A stretch of DNA of 64,000 nucleotides. Source: Candidatus Desulfofervidaceae bacterium (lineage in GTDB: Bacteria > Desulfobacterota > Desulfofervidia > Desulfofervidales > Desulfofervidaceae). The stretch is taken from assembly GCA_027038965.1 (NCBI GenBank), contig JALWFG010000011.1, positions 248,001-312,000 of the forward strand, in the 5' to 3' direction. This document shows, piece by piece, positions 42,698-51,120 of this stretch. The notes under the pieces were generated by a model. It was not told the origin of the DNA, did no database searches, and worked only from the letters and a program-made list of their open reading frames with translations. The position numbers and the translations under genes are program-made. The first letter of the stretch is position 1, and each line of letters starts with the position of its first letter.

Positions 42698-44356
42698 CTA
42701 GCCAGCAGAGATAAAGAAACTAATGGTAAAAAGGGCCAAAACAAAGATTACCCCAATCCCTATAGGTCTGGGTACAGGGAGTGGTTTTTTACTTAAGGCG
42801 ATGATTGACGTTACCAAGTCACTCATTCCTGCTTGAATGGCCGTTCTGACATCATTAAGGAAGAAACAGAATTTGACAAGCCCTCTTCCTGCCATTCTGT
42901 AAAAATAATCAAAATCTAATACGATGCCTTCATGAGGAGCAAAATGTTCTTTAAAAAGCATAAAGACCAATCCAGAGAGCATAAACAACTGAATAATACC
43001 AATCACGTGAGCAGGGGCAAAGGCATGATAATGGAGAGGATAGTATGGAAGCACATGAAAAAGCACCTTGGGATATACACCAATAAAGACACATAGAAAT
43101 GCAGTTAAAATCATGGCCAACTGCATATTAATAGGCGCTTCTTTTGTCTCTATTTCCTCATTAGGGGCAAAGAAGGCAAAATAGCAAAGTTTGACAAAGG
43201 AAAGGAAGGTACCTACTGCCCCTAAGAGGAGAAGAAGATAGAGGATAGTCATATGTTCCTCAGCCGCTGCTAACATCACCATGCCTTTACTTACAAAGCC
43301 ATTGAAGCCAGGGGCGCCAGCAATAGAAAGAGAGGCTATAATACAGGTGATACAAGTGATGGGCATATACTTAGCTAAGCCTCCAAGTTGGGTTAGTTTT
43401 CTCTTGCCAGTCATATAAATTACCGAACCCATACACATGAACAGGAGTCCCTTATACAAAATGTGATTGAATACGTGAGCAATCCCACCGTTTACGGCTA
43501 GTTCTGTTCCAATTCCTACTCCAGCCACCATGTAGCCTACCTGACTTATAATATGGTAGGACAGCAATCTTCGGACATCATTTTGCATTAGAGCAAATAT
43601 GACACCATAAACTGCCATAATACCACCCATATAGGCAACCAACTCTGTTCCAGCAAAGCAACGGGCCAAAACATAAACGCCAGTTTTGGTGGTGTAAACG
43701 CACATAAAAACACTACCAGTGATTGTTCCTTCAGGATAGGCATCAGGGAGCCAAGTGTGGATGAAAATAAAGGCAGTGTTTAACCCAAAGCCGATTAAGA
43801 TAAGCAACCAAGCTAGCCCTCTTTCTATTTGTCCCACGTCTAAGCTACCAGTATTTGCCACATGGATTGCAATTCCTGCCAACAGGCAGCATCCCCCTAA
43901 TAGGTGCATGATGATGTACCTGAATCCTGCATCTAGAGCCTGTTTATCTCTGCGGTACCAAATTAGAAATACCGAAGCAACTGCCATAATTTCCCAGAAT
44001 GCATAAAGGCTGAAAAAGTCTCCTGAGAAAACTACTCCCAGTGAACTTCCTACATAAAGAAAGGCAGCAATGTGTTGACCATCATCTTCAACATGCAAGG
44101 CATAAAGCAAACCCAGAAAGGCAATGATGACAAATATGTAGGCTACTACCAAACTTAGCCTATCAACCTTTAATAATATGAGGTTGTAATTGAGAAAATG
44201 ATAAACCCAGCTTGTCCCATGTTTTAACTGAAGGATATCAATAAAGGCAATTACTGGAACCAAAAGCAAATAGGCCTTTTTAAGGCCCCCCCTAAATAGG
44301 GGGATAAGAAATGCCCCTAACAAAAAGATAAAGCCGGGAGGGATAGGTTTAATCAT
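42698..44356 (-). CDS. Antiporter-like membrane subunit (NuoN/MrpD type), third large subunit
   Basis: A ~552-residue multi-helix membrane protein of the proton-conducting family shared by complex I (NuoL/M/N) and Mrp antiporters. It has SGDFFSLYAFWEIMAVASVFLIW (helix 5 Glu), a helix-7-like LNTAFIFIHTWLPDAYPEG, the Lys-containing TTKTGVYVLARCF and GFNGFVSKG near the end. The start is ATG 44356, preceded by AAGGAGG, not the upstream in-frame codon at 44389. It is the last gene of the operon, overlapping the preceding small gene by 8 bases. Standard Mrp operons have two such subunits (A and D); this one is extra. Confidence 0.82.
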   Translation of the reverse strand: MIKPIPPGFIFLLGAFLIPLFRGGLKKAYLLLVPVIAFIDILQLKHGTSWVYHFLNYNLILLKVDRLSLVVAYIFVIIAFLGLLYALHVEDDGQHIAAFLYVGSSLGVVFSGDFFSLYAFWEIMAVASVFLIWYRRDKQALDAGFRYIIMHLLGGCCLLAGIAIHVANTGSLDVGQIERGLAWLLILIGFGLNTAFIFIHTWLPDAYPEGTITGSVFMCVYTTKTGVYVLARCFAGTELVAYMGGIMAVYGVIFALMQNDVRRLLSYHIISQVGYMVAGVGIGTELAVNGGIAHVFNHILYKGLLFMCMGSVIYMTGKRKLTQLGGLAKYMPITCITCIIASLSIAGAPGFNGFVSKGMVMLAAAEEHMTILYLLLLLGAVGTFLSFVKLCYFAFFAPNEEIETKEAPINMQLAMILTAFLCVFIGVYPKVLFHVLPYYPLHYHAFAPAHVIGIIQLFMLSGLVFMLFKEHFAPHEGIVLDFDYFYRMAGRGLVKFCFFLNDVRTAIQAGMSDLVTSIIALSKKPLPVPRPIGIGVIFVLALFTISFFISAG

Positions 44357-44555
44357 AGAAATCCTCCTTTTTCCTTGCAAAAGAACCAATGAATTTGATG
44401 ATGATTAGCAGCAAGAACGTACCTATAATTCCAAATACCGCATCTACTGAAGGCACATCATCCCACGGGAAAAAGTGATGATGTATTGGTAGAAAGCCAA
44501 TCACTACTGTTAACCCCACCAATACCCAAAAGATTGTCTTTAGCCGTGTTTCCAT
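44349..44555 (-). CDS. Small two-helix membrane protein of the mrp operon
   Basis: 68 residues with two hydrophobic helices (~8-22 and ~40-56) joined by a loop containing HHHFFPWDD. I do not recognise a family. It starts at the last base of the upstream antiporter gene stop and overlaps the next gene, so it is translated as part of the mrp operon. A structural subunit of the complex is likely. Confidence 0.65.
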   Translation of the reverse strand: METRLKTIFWVLVGLTVVIGFLPIHHHFFPWDDVPSVDAVFGIIGTFLLLIIIKFIGSFARKKEDFYD

Positions 44556-46051
44556 TAGTGCACCCCCATTATATTTTGAGTTGCAATGCTTGCTATTTTG
44601 AAGAAGTGGGTAAAGGCATCAGGAAAGATGCAGAAAACCACAGAAAAGATAGCGGTTATTACTAAGGGAACGACGACAAATGCCGGTGCCTCGCTGATAT
44701 GATTACCAGGATTGCTGGTTTGAGGCGACTTAAAGAATGCATTGATAATTACTGGGAAAAAGTATACGGCGTCTAAAATGGCACTAGCAAGAAGCACAAC
44801 CAAAAAGATGATATGTTTTGTTTCCATTGCCCCCACACAGAGGTACCATTTGCTTATAAACCCACATATCGGAGGAATACCTGTTAAGCCGATGGCACCG
44901 ATGGTAAAGGCGGCCATCGTGAATGGCATTTGTCTTCCGATGCCATTCATGTCGCTTATATATTCTTTGTGAGTTTTGACGTAAATGGCTCCGGCACAAA
45001 GAAACAATGTGATTTTCATGAAACCATGAAAGGCGATATGGAGCATACTTCCTTTAATGGCTTCAGGAGAAAGGAGGGCAGCTCCCAAGATAATGATGGA
45101 GAGGTTGTTTATGGTTGAAAATGCAAGTCTTCTTTTCAAGTGGTCTTGAGCAATAGCAAGAAGATTGGCCACAATAATGGTGAATGAGACTACGTAAGCA
45201 AGAATGATCCAGAGGTTTAAATCAGACAGAAGTTTTGGTCCAAAGACATAAAGAATAACCCTCAAGCAACAGAATACCCCGGCCTTGACTACGGCCACGG
45301 CGTGAAGCAAGGCACTCACAGGCGTTGGGGCGATCATGGCAGAAGGAAGCCATTCGTGCAAGGGCATAATGGCTGCCTTGGATCCAAAACCAATCATAAA
45401 GGTAAGAAACAAGAGCCGAAGTTGGTTTGCTGTTCCATGTCCAGCGAGAAATCCACCTGGAGCAAAGTCAACGCTGCCGGTAAGGTAATAAGTCCATCCA
45501 ATGGAAAACAGTGCAAAACAACCACCTGTGAGGAGGTAGGCCAGATATTTGCGTCCCGCTTTAATAGCTTCGGGTGTTTCTTTATGGGCTACCAAAGGAA
45601 ATGTAGATACTGTGAGAACTTCATAAAAAAGGTAAAGAGTCACTAAGTTCCCAGACATGGCTACACCAACGGCCGAAAAAATAGCAATAGCAAAGCAGAA
45701 AAAGAATCTGGTTTGGGCGTGTTCTTTGAGACCTCGCATATAACCGATTGAGTAAAAGGAAACCGCTATCCAAAGTCCTGAGGCCAATAGGGCGAATATC
45801 ATTCCAAAGGCATCTACCCTAAACTGTAAAAACACATGGGGCCAAATTTGGAACAAGGTAAACTCTATCATTTTACCGCTCAGCACTATCGGTAGCATGG
45901 AAAGAACAATTGCAAACTTGATAACCGAAGCTGCAATGCTCCAAAAATCCCTTAGGTTGGGATGCCTTTCTCCTGTGAAAAGGATAAGGAAGGCAGCAAC
46001 TAAGGATGTCAATATTGCCAACAGAGGCTTAATTGAATGTACCATTTCCAT
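44555..46051 (-). CDS. Antiporter-like membrane subunit (NuoL/MrpA N-terminal type)
   Basis: A 498-residue protein with ~14 helices: SGNLVTLYLFYEVLTVSTFPLVAHKETPEA (Glu in helix 5), FGSKAAIMPLHEWLPSAMIAPTPVSALLHAVAVVKAGVF (helix 7/8 Lys and His), and GLTGIPPICGFISKWYL. The LPSAMIAPTPVSALLHAVAVVKAG stretch is the NuoL/MrpA-like signature. It lacks the C-terminal DUF4040/MbhE extension of full MrpA; those parts are encoded separately at 48388-48914. AGGAGGG precedes the ATG. Confidence 0.83.
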   Translation of the reverse strand: MEMVHSIKPLLAILTSLVAAFLILFTGERHPNLRDFWSIAASVIKFAIVLSMLPIVLSGKMIEFTLFQIWPHVFLQFRVDAFGMIFALLASGLWIAVSFYSIGYMRGLKEHAQTRFFFCFAIAIFSAVGVAMSGNLVTLYLFYEVLTVSTFPLVAHKETPEAIKAGRKYLAYLLTGGCFALFSIGWTYYLTGSVDFAPGGFLAGHGTANQLRLLFLTFMIGFGSKAAIMPLHEWLPSAMIAPTPVSALLHAVAVVKAGVFCCLRVILYVFGPKLLSDLNLWIILAYVVSFTIIVANLLAIAQDHLKRRLAFSTINNLSIIILGAALLSPEAIKGSMLHIAFHGFMKITLFLCAGAIYVKTHKEYISDMNGIGRQMPFTMAAFTIGAIGLTGIPPICGFISKWYLCVGAMETKHIIFLVVLLASAILDAVYFFPVIINAFFKSPQTSNPGNHISEAPAFVVVPLVITAIFSVVFCIFPDAFTHFFKIASIATQNIMGVH

Positions 46052-46064
46052 TTTCTATCCCTCC

Positions 46065-47570
46065 TTAAATGTTCGCTGGGATAGCGAATTTAATAATAGA
46101 AGCAATGATATGTCCGCTAAACACACCAATTAGAATGATGCCAATGGCTACCAAAAACATGGGAATCAGCATCCCAATAGGCGCCTCATCGAACTTTACT
46201 ATTTCAGGTTGTCCTCCGTCGTGAGCGTAGGCAGGTTCCCTTGGTTCTAAATAGGCGTTTTCTATTACCCTGAAGAAGACAGCCACGTTGAATAAGGTAC
46301 TTGTCAGTATGACTGCAATAAACACCCACTTATGGGCTGCGAGGGCACCAAGGATGAGATACCATTTGCTGAAAAAGCCACACATGGGTGGAACGCCTAT
46401 GACAGAGAGGGCTCCTACAATCAGAACTGCCATAGTAAGTGGCATTTTTTTATGAAGAAACCGAAACTGATAAATGTCTCTGGTTCCGGTCTTGTAAACA
46501 ATTGCCCCAGCGACAAGAAAGAGGCATGACATCATAAACGCATCGTTTATGATGTGTAAAATGGCACCTGTTAAGGCCATCCGATTGGCTATGGCCACTC
46601 CAATAACAATATATCCTACTTCTGCTACAAGGATATAGGTGAGCATACGTTTAAAATCCCTTTGGGCCAAGGCCATAATGGAGCCAAAGAGCACTGCACC
46701 CGCTGCCAGCCATCCCAAAATATTGTGAGCGATAGGCATAACTTCAAGAGAGAAGTGAGGACCAAAGACGCTAAAGATAATCCTGAAAAGCACATAAGCG
46801 CCAACCTTGGTCATGGTAGGAGCCACTAAGGTGCTTACCGATGAGGGAGCCAGGGTGTAGGCATCTGGTAACCAAATATGAAGGGGAAATAGTGCCATCT
46901 TCAAACTTATACCTACAATAAAGAATACAAAGGCCGTTAACACTACCTTTGAACCATAAAGATGTGGAAGCAGTCGGGCCAAATCGGCCATATTTAAAGA
47001 GCCAGTAACGATATAAAGATACCCAACGCTCAAAAGATAGAAACATGCGCCAATAGTTCCCATGATTACATAATTAAAAGCGGCCATAGGGGCATGTTTT
47101 TCTCCCATGGCGATCAAGGCATAACCAGAAAGCGAGGTGATTTCTAGAAAGACATAGAGGTTAAACATATCTCCAGTTACTACAATTCCTAAGAGACCAG
47201 TGATTTGGAGCAGATAAAGAGAGTAAAAATAGGGAATTTTGCTCTTTGGGATTTCCTTTTCTGCACTAGGCCCAGAGTACCATAACGACATGAGACTAAC
47301 GAATGATACCAAAACCAGCATGGCGGCATTCAAATGGTCTACTACATACTCTATGCCCCAAGGAGGAAGCCACCCGCCTTGGTAATAATGAATAGTCCCA
47401 TGAAGGATTACCTTCTCAAGAAGCATGGCTGAGAAGATAAAGGATGCCAATGTAGCCAAAAAGGCAATTGGATAGCAAAGTTTTCGCTTTAACAACCCTA
47501 AAATGACCACCAAAAATGCGGTCATCAGGGGAACCGTAACGATTAATACAGGCAAGTTTTTGCTAATCAT
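46065..47570 (-). CDS. mrpD: Mrp antiporter subunit D
   Basis: A 501-residue antiporter-like subunit. VTGDMFNLYVFLEITSLSGYALIA, GISLKMALFPLHIWLPDAYTLAPSSVSTLVAPTMTKVGAYVLFR and GVPPMCGFFSKWYL are standard MrpD/MnhD motifs with the conserved Glu, Lys and His. It starts 8 bases inside the end of mrpC. In gene order it occupies the position of MbhH/MrpD. Confidence 0.88.
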   Translation of the reverse strand: MISKNLPVLIVTVPLMTAFLVVILGLLKRKLCYPIAFLATLASFIFSAMLLEKVILHGTIHYYQGGWLPPWGIEYVVDHLNAAMLVLVSFVSLMSLWYSGPSAEKEIPKSKIPYFYSLYLLQITGLLGIVVTGDMFNLYVFLEITSLSGYALIAMGEKHAPMAAFNYVIMGTIGACFYLLSVGYLYIVTGSLNMADLARLLPHLYGSKVVLTAFVFFIVGISLKMALFPLHIWLPDAYTLAPSSVSTLVAPTMTKVGAYVLFRIIFSVFGPHFSLEVMPIAHNILGWLAAGAVLFGSIMALAQRDFKRMLTYILVAEVGYIVIGVAIANRMALTGAILHIINDAFMMSCLFLVAGAIVYKTGTRDIYQFRFLHKKMPLTMAVLIVGALSVIGVPPMCGFFSKWYLILGALAAHKWVFIAVILTSTLFNVAVFFRVIENAYLEPREPAYAHDGGQPEIVKFDEAPIGMLIPMFLVAIGIILIGVFSGHIIASIIKFAIPANI

Positions 47571-47949
47571 TTTTCCTTATCTCCAATATTTCATTTTCTT
47601 CTAAAGTTCCATACTGTCTATGGATGAGGATGATTAATGCCAGGGCCACACCCGTTGTCGCAATCCCGACTACAATCGCTGTAAGCATAAGAACATGAGG
47701 CAGAGGATTTATGTAATTAAAGGGATTGATGTGATGAATTACCCCATGTGCTTCCTCTGGAATGATGGGAACCGTAGCTCCCTTTTTGCAACCAATGGAT
47801 ACATAATATAGAATTATAGCCGTTTGAAAGATGTTCATCCCTATTAGCTTTTTCACAAGGTTTCTTTTTCCCATCATTCCATAAAAGCCAATCATCATTA
47901 AGACGATATATATCCAGTAATTGTAATGGCTAACTATGAAATCCATCAT
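47563..47949 (-). CDS. mrpC: Mrp antiporter subunit C (NuoK-like)
   Basis: 128 residues, three helices as in NuoK/MnhC. LVKKLIGMNIFQTAIILYYVSIG and ALMLTAIVVGIATTGVALALIILIHRQYG-like segments (near 85-115) are diagnostic. There is a hydrophilic loop between helices 2 and 3 that is longer than in NuoK. ATG 47949 overlaps the mrpB stop by 4 bases. Confidence 0.88.
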   Translation of the reverse strand: MMDFIVSHYNYWIYIVLMMIGFYGMMGKRNLVKKLIGMNIFQTAIILYYVSIGCKKGATVPIIPEEAHGVIHHINPFNYINPLPHVLMLTAIVVGIATTGVALALIILIHRQYGTLEENEILEIRKND

Positions 47950-48404
47950 TTAAATTCCCCCCTTGTCCGCTTGGATTTGGAAGAAAGGGCGAGCATAATG
48001 GCTACCATGACTGCCATAACCGTAATACCTACCCCAGTTTCTACTGATAAGATTCCTAGGGCTCGGCGCTCTGCAATGGCTACAGGAAAGGGCAATTTAG
48101 AATAATCAAGGAAATTACCACCAAACAAAAGGCATAGTGCCCCTGTACCGGCATAGATAAAGACCCCGATAGCGACAAAGGCAATCATCAATTTTTCAGG
48201 TAAACGTTTTTTGACTTCATCCATTCCATAAACCACAGCCAATAAGATGAAGCTCGCTCCTAAAATAACCCCCCCTTGGAATCCCCCTCCAGGACTTTCA
48301 TGTCCGTGGGCAATTACATAAAGGCCATAAATTTGAATAAAGGGAATGAGTAACCTTGTCATTGTTTTTACAATCACATCTTCGTATTTAGTAATCATCT
48401 TCAT
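47946..48404 (-). CDS. mrpB: Mrp antiporter subunit B (MnhB)
   Basis: 152 residues with four helices. The MnhB hallmark YGLYVIAHGHESPGGGFQGGVILG is complete, with RRALGILSVETGVGITVMAVM near the end. It overlaps the preceding small gene by 17 bases and mrpC by 4. Equivalent to MbhF in archaeal membrane-bound hydrogenases. Confidence 0.9.
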   Translation of the reverse strand: MKMITKYEDVIVKTMTRLLIPFIQIYGLYVIAHGHESPGGGFQGGVILGASFILLAVVYGMDEVKKRLPEKLMIAFVAIGVFIYAGTGALCLLFGGNFLDYSKLPFPVAIAERRALGILSVETGVGITVMAVMVAIMLALSSKSKRTRGEFK

Positions 48405-48672
48405 CCCTCCTTAAAAGAAAAATACAGGCAATCCCTGCGGTGAAAATCACAGTTGTTTCTCCCATTGTGTCATAACCTCTGTAATCAGCTACCACAGATG
48501 TTACGGCATTAGGCGTAGCCGTTTCCTCTACTGTTTTTTCTATGTACCGGGGCGAAACATGTAAGGCGGCCGGAGCATTGGGATCACCCCATGGAGGCAT
48601 ATCCAATGTTCCGTAAATTAACAATGCCCCAGTAATCAACACAGCCAAGAAAGATAATGCTTTTAGACTCAA
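48388..48672 (-). CDS. MbhE-like subunit (separate piece of MrpA C-terminus)
   Basis: 94 residues with helices at ~5-22 and ~70-88. Between them is ASPRYIEKTVEETATPNAVTSVV-like sequence (actual reading from 39: SPRYIEKTVEETATPNAVTS) ending in DYRGYDTMGETTVIFTAG. This NAVTSVVxDYRGYDTLGE pattern is the MbhE domain, normally fused at the end of MrpA. Here it is its own gene between the DUF4040 gene and mrpB. Confidence 0.82.
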   Translation of the reverse strand: MSLKALSFLAVLITGALLIYGTLDMPPWGDPNAPAALHVSPRYIEKTVEETATPNAVTSVVADYRGYDTMGETTVIFTAGIACIFLLRRDEDDY

Positions 48673-48914
48673 TCTTTTGACCTCCTTGTAGTTTGGTAAA
48701 TTGCGGCAACGAAGAAGAGTGTGCTCACACCTGCTCCAACCGAGGCTTCAGTAAAGGCCACATCTACCGCGCCCATTTCCGTCCATAGCATTGCCATACA
48801 AAAACTATAGGCACCTAGGATCACAGCCGCACTTAATAGGTCCTTTACCATCATTGCCCCAATGGCGCAGATTACTACAAATAAAAGAATGACTAAATCT
48901 AATTGCCAGATCAT
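48669..48914 (-). CDS. MbhD-like DUF4040 subunit (separate piece of MrpA)
   Basis: 81 residues with three helices: KDLLSAAVILGAYSFCMAMLW then DVAFTEASVGAGVSTLFFVAA. The DVAxTEAxVGAG motif identifies the DUF4040/MbhD domain, usually within MrpA just before the MbhE part. Its ATG overlaps the mrpG stop and its stop overlaps the MbhE-like start, each by 4 bases. Confidence 0.84.
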   Translation of the reverse strand: MIWQLDLVILLFVVICAIGAMMVKDLLSAAVILGAYSFCMAMLWTEMGAVDVAFTEASVGAGVSTLFFVAAIYQTTRRSKD

Positions 48915-49237
48915 CTATAATCCTCCTTTTTCCATGGTTTTAAACCACATACAAAGGCCGCTTTGGCAATGGCGTGTGTTGCAGTAGGATTGGCCAGAAA
49001 GATGAAAACCGAGATGAGAAGAATTTTTAGAGCCAGCAGAATAGAGCCATGATATGCCTCGTAGAGCGCGAGACTGGTGATAATCATAAGAGACCCTAAG
49101 GTGTCGCACTTTCCTGTACCATGCATCCGACAGTAAAAATCTGGGAATCGAAGTAACCCTACTGTGCCACTAAATAGGAAAAAAAGTCCCACCAAAGACA
49201 GCCCAATGGTTATAATATTGACAATTTGACTAAGCAT
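48911..49237 (-). CDS. mrpG: Mrp antiporter subunit G (MnhG)
   Basis: 108 residues, three helices. The MnhG signature GTVGLLRFPDFYCRMHGTGKCDTLGSLMI is intact and NPTATHAIAKAA ends the domain. Start and stop abut mrpF and the DUF4040 gene. Confidence 0.9.
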   Translation of the reverse strand: MLSQIVNIITIGLSLVGLFFLFSGTVGLLRFPDFYCRMHGTGKCDTLGSLMIITSLALYEAYHGSILLALKILLISVFIFLANPTATHAIAKAAFVCGLKPWKKEDYR

Positions 49238-49509
49238 CAGACCTCTCCTTTTTTCTCAAAGAATTTGGCAATGGCCACAGTGCCAATGAAATTGAGCAAG
49301 GCATAAACCAAAGAAATATCTACAAACATGTCTACTCGGGCATAAATGAAGGCCATGAGAAGTAGCACTACTGTAGTCTTAGTGCCAAAGACATTTACAG
49401 CCACAATTCTATTCCATGCCCCTGGCCCAAACACGACCCTATAGAAGCAAAGCAGGGCTAAAAAACTAATTGCCAGTGATAGTCCCAAAAAGAAATTTGT
49501 CATTGTCAT
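49237..49509 (-). CDS. mrpF: Mrp antiporter subunit F (MnhF)
   Basis: 90 residues with three helices. CFYRVVFGPGAWNRIVAVNVFGTKT and the following ALLNFIGTVAIAKF are the MnhF pattern (GPsxxDRxxAxN) with Asp-Arg replaced by Asn-Arg. Three bases lie between it and mrpE. Confidence 0.88.
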   Translation of the reverse strand: MTMTNFFLGLSLAISFLALLCFYRVVFGPGAWNRIVAVNVFGTKTTVVLLLMAFIYARVDMFVDISLVYALLNFIGTVAIAKFFEKKGEV

Positions 49510-49512
49510 TTC

Positions 49513-50136
49513 TTATGCCTCCTGTAAGATGTGGGCAAGTTCACCTACAAAGGCATGATCTGCTTCCACAAACACATGGGCAACCCGATCTTCCATTTCC
49601 CCAGAGAGCAGATCTTCAGCTACGGCCTTGTCAATTGCATGGACATAATACTCACCTTCGCGAATATCCACTGTAATAGTACCGGGAGTGAGGGTAATAG
49701 AATTGGCAAACGTGACTAAAGAAACATCGCTTTCTAGTTTGGATTTAAACCGAATGATTTCAGGATCAAGAGGCATTTTAGGGCTCAAAGCCAGTTTGGC
49801 CACGTGAACATTAGCGAGCACGATTTGATAGATTAACCACGGGATGTAGAGGGCAAACCTTTTGGCGATAGTCAACCGATGAGGAGCGAGAATGTTCATA
49901 AAAAGCAGATCGTGGGAGATAAGGGCTACCAATCCACAGGAGAATACCCCCAGACCAACATGGAGGGGATCAGTCCTTCCAGAGCATAGATACCACGTGA
50001 CTGCCATAATGAAGAACGTAGCCGTAAAGCTCAATGCCCCAGCCCATTCAGATTTAACAGCCTGGGACTGCATCCACATTCTATCTTTTACTGTTTTGAT
50101 CAAATCATCCGCATAAGCAAGCTTTGTGACTTCCAT
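49513..50136 (-). CDS. mrpE: Mrp antiporter subunit E (MnhE), extended
   Basis: 207 residues. Two N-terminal helices and the MnhE core (RFALYIPWLIYQIVLANVHVAKLALSP, then ANSITLTPGTITVDIREGEYYVHAID) are clear. The N-terminus (~35 residues with a charged start) and C-terminal tail are longer than in the ~160-residue standard form. First gene of the antiporter subunits proper, ten bases after the degenerate regulator gene, with GAGG upstream. Confidence 0.88.
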   Translation of the reverse strand: MEVTKLAYADDLIKTVKDRMWMQSQAVKSEWAGALSFTATFFIMAVTWYLCSGRTDPLHVGLGVFSCGLVALISHDLLFMNILAPHRLTIAKRFALYIPWLIYQIVLANVHVAKLALSPKMPLDPEIIRFKSKLESDVSLVTFANSITLTPGTITVDIREGEYYVHAIDKAVAEDLLSGEMEDRVAHVFVEADHAFVGELAHILQEA

Positions 50137-50146
50137 CTTTTCCTCC

Positions 50147-51070
50147 TTAATTTTTTATTGGCTCCATAAGATTATATTTTCTTAGTTTGGCATAAAGGGT
50201 ACTCCGGCTAATGTGCAGTTTTTTGGCCACTTGGAGCTTGTTCCAATTGTTTTCTTTTAGCATTTTTAACAGAAATTCCCTTTCATTTTCTTCAAATGAG
50301 CTTGTTTTTTGTGTTTGAACCCTTTCTTTAATTTTATTAGGCAGGGCATCTACATCAATTACATTTGTGCTGCTCATAAGATACGCATATTGAACTGTAT
50401 TTTCCAACTCCTTGACGTTTTCAGGCCAGGAATAGCTCATTAAAAGCTGTATTGCTTCATTGGAAAAGGTCTTTTCTCCACTCTGCTTAGCAAGTTCATG
50501 TAGAAAATATTCAATCAACAAAGGAATATCTTCCCTCCTCTCTCTTAAAGGGGGAACAACAATAGTAATAATGCCCAGACGATAATAAACTTCTTCCAAA
50601 AAGGTGCCCTTTTCTGTTTCCTCTTTAAGATTTTTCTTGCTTCCTGCCATAATTCTTATCTGAGCGGGGATGCTTTCACTTCCGCCTAGCCTTTCAAAGA
50701 CTTGGGTTTCCAAGAGTCGTAACAACTTGAGCTGAGAGATTGGAGATAATAACTCTATATTATTTAAGAATATCGTGCCTTTATCTACAATTTCAAAGCG
50801 TCCCTTTTTTCTCTCGGTTGCCCCATAAAATGCCCCAATTTCATGTCCAAAAAGTTCACTTTCAAGCAGCATTTGGGGATATGCTTCACAGTCAACGGAG
50901 ACAAACGGTTCCCTACTCCGAGCGCTATTTAAATGAATTGCCTTTGCAATCAGTTCCTTTTCAGTTCCCTCTTCGCCTTCAATCAATACTGGAGCCTCTG
51001 TGGGACCAAGTTCAATAATCATTTGGCAAATTTGTTGCATTTTTACCGAGTATGTTTCAGGCCAAATCAC
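50147..51070 (-). CDS. Degenerate sigma-54 enhancer-binding protein (no receiver, broken ATPase)
   Basis: A ~307-residue AAA+ plus Fis-HTH protein with no N-terminal sensor. All three functional elements of an enhancer-binding protein are altered: Walker A reads GEEGTEKE (normally GESGTGKE, ~32-39), the sigma-54 loop reads GAFYGA (normally GAFTGA, ~79-84) and Walker B reads FLNNIE (normally FLDEIG, ~101-106). The HTH (NWNKLQVAKKLHISRSTLYAKLRKYNL) is intact and nearly the same as in the regulator at 53062. It probably binds DNA but cannot hydrolyse ATP or open sigma-54 promoters, so it may compete with the intact protein. GTG 51070 is the likely start because AAAGGAGAG precedes it; the in-frame TTG at 51100 lies inside a palindrome. 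Confidence 0.85.
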   Translation of the reverse strand: MIWPETYSVKMQQICQMIIELGPTEAPVLIEGEEGTEKELIAKAIHLNSARSREPFVSVDCEAYPQMLLESELFGHEIGAFYGATERKKGRFEIVDKGTIFLNNIELLSPISQLKLLRLLETQVFERLGGSESIPAQIRIMAGSKKNLKEETEKGTFLEEVYYRLGIITIVVPPLRERREDIPLLIEYFLHELAKQSGEKTFSNEAIQLLMSYSWPENVKELENTVQYAYLMSSTNVIDVDALPNKIKERVQTQKTSSFEENEREFLLKMLKENNWNKLQVAKKLHISRSTLYAKLRKYNLMEPIKN

Positions 51071-51081
51071 CGTTCTCTCCT

Positions 51082-51100
51082 TTGTCCAAAAAATGGACAA
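51082..51100. promoter_or_regulatory. Palindromic operator before the degenerate regulator
   Basis: TTGTCCAAAAAATGGACAA: perfect 7-base arms TTGTCCA and TGGACAA with an A5 spacer. It ends right beside the Shine-Dalgarno of the regulator gene and 20 bases after the USP stop. The same arms recur upstream of the USP promoter (52975, 53033, 53072 regions). Confidence 0.7.
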
Positions 51101-51120
51101 TAGTGTTCAAAAATAATACA

